Shown here in pieces: positions 10,452-19,132 of a DNA stretch of 64,000 nt. Source of the DNA: Enorma sp964624825 (GTDB lineage Bacteria; Actinomycetota; Coriobacteriia; Coriobacteriales; Coriobacteriaceae); contig CAZUYD010000010.1 of assembly GCA_964624825.1 (NCBI GenBank), positions 3,267 to 67,266 of the forward strand, read 5' to 3'. How positions within the stretch are numbered: position 1 is the stretch's first letter; the number at the start of each line of letters is the position of its first letter. The notes below the pieces were generated by a model that saw nothing but the letters and a program-made list of their open reading frames with translations, was not told the origin of the DNA and did no database searches. The position numbers were made by a program, and so were the translations under genes.

Positions 10452-10769
10452 CAATGTCGCTTACCGGCGAGCATGTTGGAGGATCCGTGCATGGAAGCGC
10501 CGAAGGTGTCCGCACGGGCACTCAGCCTCGGATGTTCCCTTGGTAGTCTCGGTGCCGGACGGTGGCGACCGGGCGCGGGATGCCGCGGTGTTCGCACATG
10601 AAGCTCAGCGCGCGCATGGCAGGGCAAGGTTAACAATACGTGACAGCATGGTGATGGCCGCTACGGATCAAAGCACGTAGGTATCATGAGGATGCCTGCG
10701 TTTTCGTGGGCATTTGCACCAAACGCCATCGCTGCTGCATGCGATGCGTTCTCTTTTTGGGAGGTCCTG
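10452..10769. other. Leader region upstream of the ABC importer
   Basis: 318 bp without a gene between the WYL regulator and the importer operon. No T-box signature, clear terminator or good promoter was found. GGGAGG at 10759-10764 is the ribosome-binding site of the next gene. Confidence 0.5.
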
Positions 10770-11780
10770 ATGATTCATAACCCAATCTCTCGTCGCGGTC
10801 TTGTGGCGTCTTTTGCTGCCGCCGGCACGCTTTCCCTCAGCGGGTGCGGCAGCGACGCATCCGATTCCGGCTCGGGCGCCGGCTCGGACACGACCTATAA
10901 GATCGGCGTGCTCCAGCTCACGCAGCACACCGCGCTCGACTCCGCGAACGCCGGCTTCATCGCCGCGCTCGACGACGCCGGCATCAGCTACGAAGCCGAC
11001 CAGCAGAACGCCAACAACGAGCAGTCCAGCTGCCAGACCATCGCCGAGCAGTTCGTGAACGGCGGGGTCGACCTGATCCTGGCCATCGGCACCCCCGCCG
11101 CCCAGGCATGCGCCAACGCCACCGCCGAGATTCCCATCGTGGGCACCGCCATCACCGACTTCGCCGAGTCCGGCCTGGTGGACTCCAACGAAGAGCCCGG
11201 CGGCAACATCACCGGCAGCTCCGACATGAACCCGGTCGCCGACCAGATCGCGCTGCTGCAGGAGCTCGTCCCCGGCGCGGAGACCGTGGGACTGCTCTAC
11301 TGCTCGGCCGAGAGCAACTCCGAGATCCAGGCCGAGATGGCCGAGGAGGAGCTCGACGCGGCCGGCATCGCGCACGAACGCTACACCGTCTCGAGCTCAA
11401 ACGAGATCCAGTCGGTCGTAGAGTCGATGGTCGGCAGCGTCGACGCCGTGTACGCGCCGACCGACAACACCATCGCCGCCGGCATGACACTCGTTGCCTC
11501 CACGGCCAACGAAAGCGGCCTGCCCGTTATCTGCGGCGAGGTGGGTATGGTCGAAAACGGTGGCCTTGCCTCCGTTTCCATCAATTACGAAGAGCTCGGC
11601 TACCGCGCCGGCGAGATGGCCGTCGAGATCCTCACCGAGGGTGCCGATCCCGCTACCATGGCAATCGAAACCATGACGGCCGACGAATGCGATCTTGTGT
11701 ACAACCAGGAGACCGCTGACGAGATCGGCGTCGATGTCTCCGCACTCGCCGACGAGGGCGGCGAGGACGTCTCGGCTTAG
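10770..11780 (+). CDS. ABC transporter substrate-binding lipoprotein (TrpX/COG2984 family)
   Basis: This 336-residue lipoprotein is the receptor of an ABC importer. The signal region has twin arginines (SRRGLVASF, residues 7-15) and the lipobox LSGC, with the lipid-modified Cys at residue 26. A Ser/Gly/Asp linker follows. The periplasmic-binding type I fold shows as KIGVLQLTQHTALDSANAGF, LILAIGTPAAQAC, then PIVGTAITD and VYAPTDNTIAAGM. The family includes TrpX-like receptors proposed to bind tryptophan, tyrosine or other small ligands. The ATG follows GGGAGG. Permease and ATPase genes follow on the same strand. An intrinsic terminator after this gene probably makes the receptor more abundant than the rest. 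Confidence 0.85.
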   Translation: MIHNPISRRGLVASFAAAGTLSLSGCGSDASDSGSGAGSDTTYKIGVLQLTQHTALDSANAGFIAALDDAGISYEADQQNANNEQSSCQTIAEQFVNGGVDLILAIGTPAAQACANATAEIPIVGTAITDFAESGLVDSNEEPGGNITGSSDMNPVADQIALLQELVPGAETVGLLYCSAESNSEIQAEMAEEELDAAGIAHERYTVSSSNEIQSVVESMVGSVDAVYAPTDNTIAAGMTLVASTANESGLPVICGEVGMVENGGLASVSINYEELGYRAGEMAVEILTEGADPATMAIETMTADECDLVYNQETADEIGVDVSALADEGGEDVSA

Positions 11781-11942
11781 CATCTCGCCTACGCCCCTGC
11801 GCGAGAGGGGGCGCCATGCGATGCAAGCGACGGGTATGCCCTAGCTGAGCGTTTCTGAACCATTACCATATGGGTTCAACAGGGTGCATGCGAGATAGCG
11901 TGATAGACTGCTCAGCAGTTACCGCATGAACCACGTACGCGA

Positions 11943-11974
11943 CCCCGACGAGCGCCGCTCGTCGGGGTTTGTTT
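11943..11974 (+). terminator. Intercistronic terminator inside the ABC importer operon
   Basis: CCCCGACGAGC and GCTCGTCGGGG form a perfect 11-bp stem with a 3-nt loop, followed by TTTGTTT. It lies between the receptor and permease genes, 22 nt before the permease start. Partial read-through would give excess receptor mRNA, or it may be a regulated attenuator. Upstream, ACTGCTCAGCAGT and TGAACC/GGTTCA palindromes lie at about 11855-11925. Confidence 0.85.
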
Positions 11975-11995
11975 GAAAGTAGATCGGAGGATCGT

Positions 11996-12952
11996 ATGGG
12001 TCTCGCCATGCTTGGTGCGGTCTCCCAGGGCATTCTCTGGGGCGTCATGGTGCTCGGCGTCTTCATCACCTACAAGCTGCTCGACATCGCCGACCTCACT
12101 GTTGACGGCAGCTTTGCTCTGGGCGGCAGCGTTTGCGCGGTGTTGGTGGTAGGCGGCGTCGATCCCGTCCTCGCGATTGTCGCCGCGATGCTCGCGGGCA
12201 TGCTTGCGGGCGCGGTCACCGGCTTCTTGCACACGGTGTTCGAGATCCCCGCGATTCTCGCCGGCATCCTCACGCAAATCGCCCTATGGTCGATCAACCT
12301 GCGCATCATGGGTAAGTCGAACACGCCGCTGCTGCGCATCGACACCCTCTTCTCCACCGTCACCGACGCGACCGGCTTGCCGCAAAACGTTGCCTCGATC
12401 ATCGTGGGGCTCGTCTTCGCAATCATTCTCATCGTGGCGCTGTACTGGTTCTTCGGCACCGAGATTGGATCGGCTTGCCGCGCGACCGGCAATAACGAGG
12501 CGATGGTTCGCGCGCTTGGCGTCAACACCAAGGTGACGAAGATGATCGCTCTCATGCTCTCGAACGGCCTGGTTGGCCTATCCGGCGGGTTGATATGCGA
12601 GAGCCAGGGCTACGCAGACATCGGCATGGGCACCGGCGCGATCGTCATCGGCCTTGCCGCGATCGTCATCGGCGAGGTGCTTGGCCGCCTCACCCCGGGC
12701 AAGCTGCGCTCCTTCGGCAGCCGCCTCACCGCCGCCGTGGCCGGTTCGGTCGTCTACTTCCTCATTCGCGCCATCGTGCTGCAGCTGGGCATGAACGCGA
12801 ACGATATGAAGCTCATCTCCGCCATCATCGTGGCGCTGGCGCTCTGCATCCCCGTCGTATGGGAGAAGTACCAGCGCAAGCGCTCGTATGCGCGCTCGAT
12901 CAAGACGACGCGCGCGGCGACACCAGGCAAGCAGGCAGAAGGGGGGCGCTAG
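11996..12952 (+). CDS. ABC transporter permease (TrpY/COG4120 family)
   Basis: This 318-residue permease is almost entirely hydrophobic, with about eight to nine predicted membrane segments and a positively charged C-terminal tail (KYQRKRSYARSIK). LLDIADLTVDGSFALGG and ACRATGNNEAMVRALGV are typical of the BPD_transp_2 branched-chain/ribose-type permeases in TrpXYZ-like systems. GGAGG lies 6 nt before the ATG at 11996. It stands between receptor and ATPase; the ATPase start lies 3 nt after this stop codon. It would form the homodimeric membrane channel of the importer. Confidence 0.88.
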   Translation: MGLAMLGAVSQGILWGVMVLGVFITYKLLDIADLTVDGSFALGGSVCAVLVVGGVDPVLAIVAAMLAGMLAGAVTGFLHTVFEIPAILAGILTQIALWSINLRIMGKSNTPLLRIDTLFSTVTDATGLPQNVASIIVGLVFAIILIVALYWFFGTEIGSACRATGNNEAMVRALGVNTKVTKMIALMLSNGLVGLSGGLICESQGYADIGMGTGAIVIGLAAIVIGEVLGRLTPGKLRSFGSRLTAAVAGSVVYFLIRAIVLQLGMNANDMKLISAIIVALALCIPVVWEKYQRKRSYARSIKTTRAATPGKQAEGGR

Positions 12953-12955
12953 GCC

Positions 12956-13750
12956 ATGTTGATTTTGGAGGGCGTGTGCAAGACCTTCAATGCGGGCACC
13001 GTCAACGAAAAGCATGCGCTGATCGATATCGCCCTGCATCTGAACCCGGGTGACTTCGTCACCGTCATCGGCGGCAACGGCGCGGGCAAGTCGACGCTCA
13101 TGAACATGATCGCCGGCGTCTACCCCATCGATGCGGGCACCATCACGCTCGACGGCGTGAATATATCCCGTCTATCTGAGTCCGCGCGCGCCAAATACCT
13201 CGGCCGCGTGTTCCAAGACCCCATGATGGGAACTGCGGCGGACATGCAGATCATCGAGAACCTCGCCATGGCGAAGCGCCGCGGAAAGACCCGCACCCTC
13301 GCGTGGGGCGTCACGCGCGAGGAGAAGGCCGAGGCCGTCGAGCGGCTCCGCACGCTCGGACTTGGTCTGGAGGAGCGCCTCACGACGAAGGTCGGGCTGC
13401 TCTCGGGCGGGCAACGCCAGGCACTCACCTTGCTGATGGCCACGCTCACTGAGCCGAAGCTCTTGCTGCTCGACGAGCATACGGCCGCGCTCGACCCCAA
13501 GACCGCCGCAAAGGTGCTCGACCTAACCGAACAGATCGTCGGCGAGCACCATCTCACCACGATCATGGTCACGCATAACATGAACGATGCGATCAGGCTG
13601 GGCAACCGCCTCATCATGATGAACGAGGGACGCATCATCTACGATGTCGCCGATGAAGAGAAGGCGGCGCTCACCGTGCCCGACCTGCTCCAGAAGTTCG
13701 AAGAAGCCTCGGGCGGCAAGCTGACAAACGACCGCATGCTCCTCAGCTAA
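12956..13750 (+). CDS. ABC transporter ATP-binding protein (TrpZ/COG1101 family)
   Basis: This 264-residue ATPase energises the importer. Walker A is GGNGAGKST, the signature is LSGGQRQALT, Walker B is LLLLDEHTAALD and the H-loop is MVTHNM. DEHTAALDPKTA is characteristic of the COG1101 ATPases that pair with COG2984 receptors and COG4120 permeases, which supports treating the three genes as one transporter. It starts 3 nt after the permease stop codon, consistent with translational coupling. A 13-bp hairpin follows the gene. Confidence 0.9.
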   Translation: MLILEGVCKTFNAGTVNEKHALIDIALHLNPGDFVTVIGGNGAGKSTLMNMIAGVYPIDAGTITLDGVNISRLSESARAKYLGRVFQDPMMGTAADMQIIENLAMAKRRGKTRTLAWGVTREEKAEAVERLRTLGLGLEERLTTKVGLLSGGQRQALTLLMATLTEPKLLLLDEHTAALDPKTAAKVLDLTEQIVGEHHLTTIMVTHNMNDAIRLGNRLIMMNEGRIIYDVADEEKAALTVPDLLQKFEEASGGKLTNDRMLLS

Positions 13751-13765
13751 CGCTTAGCTAGCTAA

Positions 13766-13802
13766 AGGTGGCGATCTAGCATCGGACGTTAGATCGCCAC
13801 CT
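13766..13802. terminator. Bidirectional hairpin between convergent genes
   Basis: AGGTGGCGATCTA (13766-13778) and TAGATCGCCACCT (13790-13802) form a perfect 13-bp stem with an 11-nt loop. It lies after the ATPase stop codon and contains the stop codon of the convergent aminopeptidase. There is no U-run on either strand, so termination efficiency is uncertain. Confidence 0.6.
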
Positions 13803-15138
13803 GCGTTGAGCCGTCGATGCGCAGGTCTGCCTCGTAGAATGCCTGAAGGGCGCGAATGGCGTAGCGGACGTCGCGCGTGCCGGCCGTCTCGTACGACGAA
13901 TGCATCGCGAACTGCGGGCACCCCACATCGACCGCGTGCACGCTCGCCTGGATGTTTGACAGGTTGCCCAGCGTCGAGCCACCGGCCATATCGCTGCGGT
14001 TGGCAAACGTTTGGCACGGCACCCCTGCGCGCGCGCAAATGGCCGAGAAGATCGCGCGGCTGAACGCGTCGGTGCAGTAATGCTGGTTCGCCGCCTCCTT
14101 TATGACGATTCCCCCGTTGATGCGGCACCGATTGGCCTCATCGTATTTATCTGGTCGGTTGGGGTGAACCGCATGCGCGTTATCGCAGCTCACCAGCATC
14201 GATTTCGCAAGCGCGCGGCGATAGTCCTCGGGCGTGAAGCCGAGCGCCGCCGTCAGGCGCGTGAGCACATCGGGCAGAAACGTCGACATGGCGCCCTGCT
14301 TCGTGTTCGAGCCGACCTCCTCGTTATCGAAGCAGCAATACACCGACACGCACCGCTCGTTCTTCGCGGCGCAAAACGCCTCGAGCGCCACATAGGCGCA
14401 CATGAGGTCATCGAGCTTGGGAGACGAGACGAACTCATCGGCCGCTCCCCACACCGTCCCGGGGACGCGATTGACCAGATAGAGGTCGCGCGCGAGCACC
14501 TGGCTCGGCTCGACGCCTGCGGCGTCAGCGATTACGGCGTCGAACGAAGCCGCGTCGAGCTCTCCTGCCGAGAATACCGGGCACAGATCGCGCGCGCGGT
14601 TGGGCGAGAACTCGCTGTTCATGTTCCGGTCGAGGTGAATCGCCAGGCTGGGAATGACGAGCAGTGTGCGGTCGGGGGCGATCAGCCTGCTCTCGATGCG
14701 AGAGCCATCGGCACCATCAATCTGGACGAGCACGCGGCCCGCAATGGAAAGCGGCCGGTCGAACCAGGTGTAATCGATCATGCCGCCATACGCCTCGACG
14801 TTCAGGCGCACCATCTCCTCGGGGCCTTCAAGCGTCGGCACCGCCTTCACCTTAAAGGTCGGCGAATCGCCGTGTGCAGCGGCGAGCTGGAACCGATAGG
14901 CGTCGGCATGCGCCGCCGCGTCCTCGCCCACGGTGAACGCGATGACACTTGACTCGTTGCGCGCCACATAATAGCGACCGCCCGGCTCGATGTGCCATGC
15001 ATCGCCCTCGGCTAGGCGCGAAAAGCCCTGCTCCTCAAGGCGGCTCACAACCGTCGCCGCGGTATGAAACATGCTCGGACACGATGCGATGAACGAGATA
15101 AGCCCCTGAGCCGCCTGAACGTCCTCTATCTCCATCAT
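13789..15138 (-). CDS. apeB: M18 family aminopeptidase
   Basis: This 449-residue dinuclear zinc aminopeptidase resembles yeast Api1 and bacterial ApeB. M18 enzymes release acidic or neutral N-terminal residues from peptides as large dodecamers in the cytoplasm. The metal-binding signatures are AAAHGDSPTFKVK near residue 90, NVEAYGG, FDNEEVGSNTKQGA and the late MHSSYETAGTRD. Length matches the family. The start at 15138 has AAAGG 8 nt upstream. Three further minus-strand genes of peptide metabolism lie upstream of it (deformylase-like, S10, M20), so this stretch looks like a peptide-degradation block. Confidence 0.93.
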   Translation of the reverse strand: MMEIEDVQAAQGLISFIASCPSMFHTAATVVSRLEEQGFSRLAEGDAWHIEPGGRYYVARNESSVIAFTVGEDAAAHADAYRFQLAAAHGDSPTFKVKAVPTLEGPEEMVRLNVEAYGGMIDYTWFDRPLSIAGRVLVQIDGADGSRIESRLIAPDRTLLVIPSLAIHLDRNMNSEFSPNRARDLCPVFSAGELDAASFDAVIADAAGVEPSQVLARDLYLVNRVPGTVWGAADEFVSSPKLDDLMCAYVALEAFCAAKNERCVSVYCCFDNEEVGSNTKQGAMSTFLPDVLTRLTAALGFTPEDYRRALAKSMLVSCDNAHAVHPNRPDKYDEANRCRINGGIVIKEAANQHYCTDAFSRAIFSAICARAGVPCQTFANRSDMAGGSTLGNLSNIQASVHAVDVGCPQFAMHSSYETAGTRDVRYAIRALQAFYEADLRIDGSTQVAI

Positions 15139-15273
15139 ATTGCCTTTGTTCTCCTCACTAGCTCTTGCGCCACACGCACCTGAATGCTCCCGGTCAACCC
15201 TCGGCGGAGCCGCCGCGTACGCGGAGCGTGCGCCCCATCAACGCACGGGGCCTCCCGAGCCCGGAGCGCCTTT

Positions 15274-15690
15274 TTATACGAGCTTACCGGCGCAATGGTC
15301 GATGGCGTGCTGTACGATCTCGGCCGTCCAGCCCGTAAGCCGCTTTGTACGGCTCACCAGGGTATCGTTCGCTACGACCTGATACCCCACCGTGATCATC
15401 TTGAAGCGCTTGACCTCGCTCACCTCGTCGAGCGACAAACAGCTCTCCTGCGCGGTGTAGGGCTGCGCGGCGATCTTGATCTTTGGGTTGAGCATGATGT
15501 AGATGCGCCCGTTGTCCTCATAGGCGACGATGGCTTTGGTCGAACCGATCTGATTCGCCGCAAGGCAGACGCAGTCATCGAGCGCGGCGAGCGTGTCGCG
15601 CAGGTCTTGAACCACCTGCACGTCATCGATCGTGGCGGGCTGCGCGGGCTGCGCGAGAAACTCCTGGTCTTTCACAATCTCTTTGATCAT
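15274..15690 (-). CDS. Peptide deformylase-like protein lacking the catalytic Glu
   Basis: This 138-residue protein has the three peptide deformylase motifs: CLAANQIG for GxGLAAxQ, ESCLSL for EGCLS and QHAIDH for QHExDH. The two metal His and the metal Cys are retained, but the catalytic Glu of motif 3 is Ala (codon GCC at about 15307). In true deformylases that Glu is the general acid/base for removing N-formyl groups from new proteins. It is also short, as in the divergent 'type 3-like' deformylases of gut anaerobes. The Met at 15690 is chosen because AAAGG lies 8 nt upstream, while it is too close for the Met at 15696. It may be inactive or have a new role. Confidence 0.75.
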   Translation of the reverse strand: MIKEIVKDQEFLAQPAQPATIDDVQVVQDLRDTLAALDDCVCLAANQIGSTKAIVAYEDNGRIYIMLNPKIKIAAQPYTAQESCLSLDEVSEVKRFKMITVGYQVVANDTLVSRTKRLTGWTAEIVQHAIDHCAGKLV

Positions 15691-15751
15691 CGACATGCCT
15701 TTCTAAATGCATTCACGGCTGCGCCGTGCGGCGCAGCACCACTCCTGTGCA

Positions 15752-17236
15752 TCACGCGCGGTAGAACTCCTCGAAATCGACGGCCATGCGCGCAAGCGTC
15801 GGTTCGTCAACATAGCACATATGGCCGCAGCCATAGCGCCTGAAGCTGATCAGGCTGCGCAACTCGGCTGGCAAGTAGAGCTGTGCGATCGTATGCTCGA
15901 CGTTCCACCAGGGTGTGGCCGCATCGAAGCGCCCGCCCATAATCATGAGCTTGGTGGTGGGACTCCGGCGAAGCGCCACGGCGATGTCGAGTGCCACGTT
16001 GGGGGCGGCAACGGTGGTCTCGTCTACACCGGGCTCGTTGTGCACCCAGTTCCACCCGATGCCAATCTCGCTCCACACGCTTAGAGCGTAGTGCGCAGGT
16101 CCGCGATAGCCCACCTCGTTATGCAGAAAGGCGCGGAATGCCGCGTACCACGCACTCTCCACCGCGTGGCTCGCGGGGTCATCGCAGGCGAAGAAAAACG
16201 AGGCGTCTTGGATCGCAAGCGGTGCGGTGCCGGCGAAGCGCATGTCCAAACGTCCCGTCACCAGTCCGCAATCGGCCAGAAGGTTGCGGCGGAACTCTTC
16301 AAGCGAGATGCGGCAATTGTGCTCCGCGAGGTAGGAGGCGGGCAGTCCCACGAACGACGAGAGGCGCTCGGCTAGCGCGCGCTGGCGCTCCTCGCCGATG
16401 CGGTCGCCCAAAAGGAGCGCCGGCCCAAGCTCCGTGCTCGCGAACTCGGACGCCTGGTCGAACCACGCATCCTCGTCCACGCCCGTGCCAACGAGCCCAA
16501 AGTACTGCGCCGTCGCGGCGAACGAGGGCATCATGCCCACGTAGTACATGTCGTTGCCCGGCAGGTTCTGCGTCCAGTCGAAGAGCGCGGATACCATGAT
16601 CACGCCGGCCAACGGTACACCGGCCTCGCCCAGATAGCGCATAAGCACCGCATTGCGCATGGTGCCGTAGCTCTCGCCCACCAGATACACCGGCGAACCC
16701 CAGCGACCATGCTCCTCGAGCCATGCACAGATGGCGCGGCAAAACGCGCGCGCATCGCCCTCGAGTCCGTAGACCTGCTTGGTATCGTATCCGTCGGCCA
16801 CAAATGACCAGCCCGTGCCCAGCGCGTCCATAAACACCAAATCACTCTGGAGCAGCAGCGTGCCCGGGTTATCCTCGACCGTGTAGTTGGCTGCATCGAC
16901 GAACCCGCATCCGTTGGGCACCACGCGCTTAGGCCCGATGCCGCCAAAGTTGATGGGCACGGACGCCGAACCCGGCCCGCCGTTGAAACAAAACGAAACG
17001 GGACGGCGCCGCTCGTCAACCGCTGTGCCGTTCACGCTCGAAGCCGCGTAGGTGATGGTAAACATCTTGCCCTCGAGAACTCGCGCATCGTCGATCACGT
17101 CGAGATGGGCGGCGCGGGCGGTGTAGGTCATGCGCTTGCCTTCGACCTCCCACACCAGATCGCCGGAACAGGCCGGCTTGGGCACTGCGGACGCACCGGT
17201 TGCAGTCGCCTCGTTCGTTAAAATGGTATCGACCAT
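15752..17236 (-). CDS. S10 family serine carboxypeptidase-like protein
   Basis: This 494-residue alpha/beta-hydrolase is related to serine carboxypeptidases, which remove C-terminal residues from peptides. The oxyanion segment FNGGPGSAS, the nucleophile in VGESYGT, the Asp in MGGRFDAATP and the His in YGCGHMCY are all present. No signal peptide is seen, so it is probably cytoplasmic, unlike secreted eukaryotic members. The ATG at 17236 follows GGAGAGGAG; the open frame extends upstream without coding character. It sits between an M20 peptidase gene and the deformylase-like gene, all on one strand. Confidence 0.9.
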   Translation of the reverse strand: MVDTILTNEATATGASAVPKPACSGDLVWEVEGKRMTYTARAAHLDVIDDARVLEGKMFTITYAASSVNGTAVDERRRPVSFCFNGGPGSASVPINFGGIGPKRVVPNGCGFVDAANYTVEDNPGTLLLQSDLVFMDALGTGWSFVADGYDTKQVYGLEGDARAFCRAICAWLEEHGRWGSPVYLVGESYGTMRNAVLMRYLGEAGVPLAGVIMVSALFDWTQNLPGNDMYYVGMMPSFAATAQYFGLVGTGVDEDAWFDQASEFASTELGPALLLGDRIGEERQRALAERLSSFVGLPASYLAEHNCRISLEEFRRNLLADCGLVTGRLDMRFAGTAPLAIQDASFFFACDDPASHAVESAWYAAFRAFLHNEVGYRGPAHYALSVWSEIGIGWNWVHNEPGVDETTVAAPNVALDIAVALRRSPTTKLMIMGGRFDAATPWWNVEHTIAQLYLPAELRSLISFRRYGCGHMCYVDEPTLARMAVDFEEFYRA

Positions 17237-17301
17237 TGGGGTCTCTCCTCTCCCGTATGACAGACATCCAGCATGTCGCATGCGATCATTACGCGCTCGA
17301 T

Positions 17302-18564
17302 CTATGCCACGCCCAGCATGTCGCACAGAGTGAGCATATAGATCTCGGCCGCATGCACCACATCGATGACGTCCACATCCTCGTTATAGCCATGGATGCC
17401 GTCGTTGTTGGCAGGCCCGAACTGTATGGTGGGGGCACCCACCATGCGGTAGTGCGCGGCATCGCTCGAAGCCCACTGGTAGGCCGGCAGACACTCCTCG
17501 CCCCAGACCTCTTCGATATTCTTCTTCAGGCTCATGACAAGCGTTGAGGTATCGCTTGTCACGTTGCCTTCGGCGATCCATTCGTAATCGCATTCGATGC
17601 CGGAAACTCCGCTTTGCTCGATCACGCGGTCGACGGCGGCGATCACCTCATCGTGATCGGTTCCGAACGGCAGGCGAATATCAACTTGCGCCGTGGCGCG
17701 ATCGGGCACCTGGTTGATCTTGCCACCGCCGCTGATGATGCCGACGTTGCACGAGATGTGATCGATGACATTCTCCACACCGGGTACGGGAATGTTGCGC
17801 TTCGCGATAGTGCGCGAGTTCTCGAGTGCCCGTTCGTGCTCGGGTAGGAAATGCCCGGGCACCGAGATGATATCGTCGATGTGCACGAGCACGCGCGCGA
17901 GTTTCGTGATGGCATTATCGCCTTTATAGTTGTTCGTGGAACCATGCCCGGGTGTGCCCTGTGCGGTAAGGGTGAGATGCAAGATGCCCTTCTGCCCGAT
18001 CTCGATGCTATCGTGCCCCGTGGGCTCGCCCACCATGACCGCATCGGCGCCATCGGCAAAGCCGTTCTCGCACAGCCACCTGGTGCCCGAACCGGCAATC
18101 TCCTCGTCGCAGACCACGTGGAGCCGAATGTCGCCGGCAAGATCCGCTCCCGATTCCTTGAGCAGCGCCATGCTGAAGAGCAGGACGCCCAGGCCGCATT
18201 TCATGTCTGACGTACCACGCCCGAGCATCTTGCCGTCGCGAATCTCGCCCGAGAAGGGATCGAAGTCCCATCCGCTCAAATCGCCCACGGGCACCACGTC
18301 CACGTGCCCGTTCAGCACCACGCGAAACCCGTCTGGATTGCCGATCTGTGCGGTGAGCACGGGATACTCGGCGCCCGCATCGCCAATATGGCGATCCGAG
18401 GCGATTCCGAATCTCGCAAGGTACTGCTCGACGAAGGCGATCGCGGGTTCCTGGTCGTCGATCGGGCTTTGGTTCTTGATCTTGATGAGGCTTGAGCAGA
18501 GCTCCAAGAGCTCATCTGAGCGGTCGAGCACCTCTTGGTGCAGCGATGCTTTCGTTGGTTTCAC
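17302..18564 (-). CDS. M20 family metallopeptidase (ArgE/DapE-like)
   Basis: This 420-residue protein is a dinuclear zinc amidohydrolase of the ArgE/DapE/carboxypeptidase G2 group, which cleaves dipeptides or N-acyl amino acids. Zinc ligands are visible as NGHVDVVPVG, GRGTSDMKCG, VCDEEIAGSG (catalytic Glu plus ligand Glu), VGEPTG and the late GIHGYNEDV. A lid/dimerisation domain lies at about residues 200-320 (QGTPGHGST). The GTG at 18564 is chosen because GCGAGG precedes it by a few bases. ArgE activity is possible, but argJ in this window already recycles the acetyl group, so a dipeptidase role fits the neighbours better. Confidence 0.85.
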   Translation of the reverse strand: MKPTKASLHQEVLDRSDELLELCSSLIKIKNQSPIDDQEPAIAFVEQYLARFGIASDRHIGDAGAEYPVLTAQIGNPDGFRVVLNGHVDVVPVGDLSGWDFDPFSGEIRDGKMLGRGTSDMKCGLGVLLFSMALLKESGADLAGDIRLHVVCDEEIAGSGTRWLCENGFADGADAVMVGEPTGHDSIEIGQKGILHLTLTAQGTPGHGSTNNYKGDNAITKLARVLVHIDDIISVPGHFLPEHERALENSRTIAKRNIPVPGVENVIDHISCNVGIISGGGKINQVPDRATAQVDIRLPFGTDHDEVIAAVDRVIEQSGVSGIECDYEWIAEGNVTSDTSTLVMSLKKNIEEVWGEECLPAYQWASSDAAHYRMVGAPTIQFGPANNDGIHGYNEDVDVIDVVHAAEIYMLTLCDMLGVA

Positions 18565-19132
18565 GGCGTCCTCGCTCTCTGTCGCTCGGCTTCTATCTCC
18601 ACAGGGTTCGTCCGACAGGAAACCGGCGCTGAACGCTATCTCGCGTCTAGGTCTCACCTCGCTCGAGCCGTGTCTCATGCGCGGCTTGTCTGGTTAGGCG
18701 TCGCCTCGCACTCGGTTCGTGCCCTGTTTGGCTCATGCCCTGCTCGGGGTTCCCACGTTATATCGAACCCACTGTACAACAGAACGTCAGAACCAAAAAG
18801 CGGCAACGTGTCACGACATCACACTGAGATTTCATACAGCACAGCGCAGATCAGCAAGCGCGGGCATAATCCGAGCGCGCCTGTTGAGACGAAATGGATG
18901 CGCAGGCGGGGCTTGCCCTGGCGCATGTGCGCAGAACCGTACGCCGTACACGTAAGCGCAGATGAGCAAGACGCGAACGGCTCGCAGCATACGAGAAGCG
19001 GGCGCGCAGCTCAAACCACGCACCCGCTTCCACTTGTTTTGAAGCAGCTGTTAGCTAGACAGACCTCTCGAGACACCCTTTCCTGCTCAAGAATGCGAGC
19101 GCTCGTCCAGGCTGTCTGAATATCTGCCGTGC
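18565..19132. other. Intergenic region between M20 peptidase and fructose operon
   Basis: 568 bp with no convincing gene. On the minus strand a TATAAC (18762-18757) could be the -10 of the peptidase promoter, but the -35 is poor. GAAGCGGG (18995-19002) and CCCGCTTC (19023-19030) form an 8-bp hairpin without a U-run, a weak candidate for the fructose operon terminator. Confidence 0.45.

Noticed and set aside
11880..11974. T-box riboswitch upstream of the ABC permease
   Set aside because: A terminator and an AGGGTGCATGCGAG stretch suggested it, but the conserved AGGGTGGNACCRCG core does not match and it lies after the receptor gene.
15249..15275. Hairpin followed by TTTTT on the plus strand near the deformylase-like gene
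   Set aside because: No plus-strand gene precedes it; on the minus strand, where the gene lies, there is no U-run.
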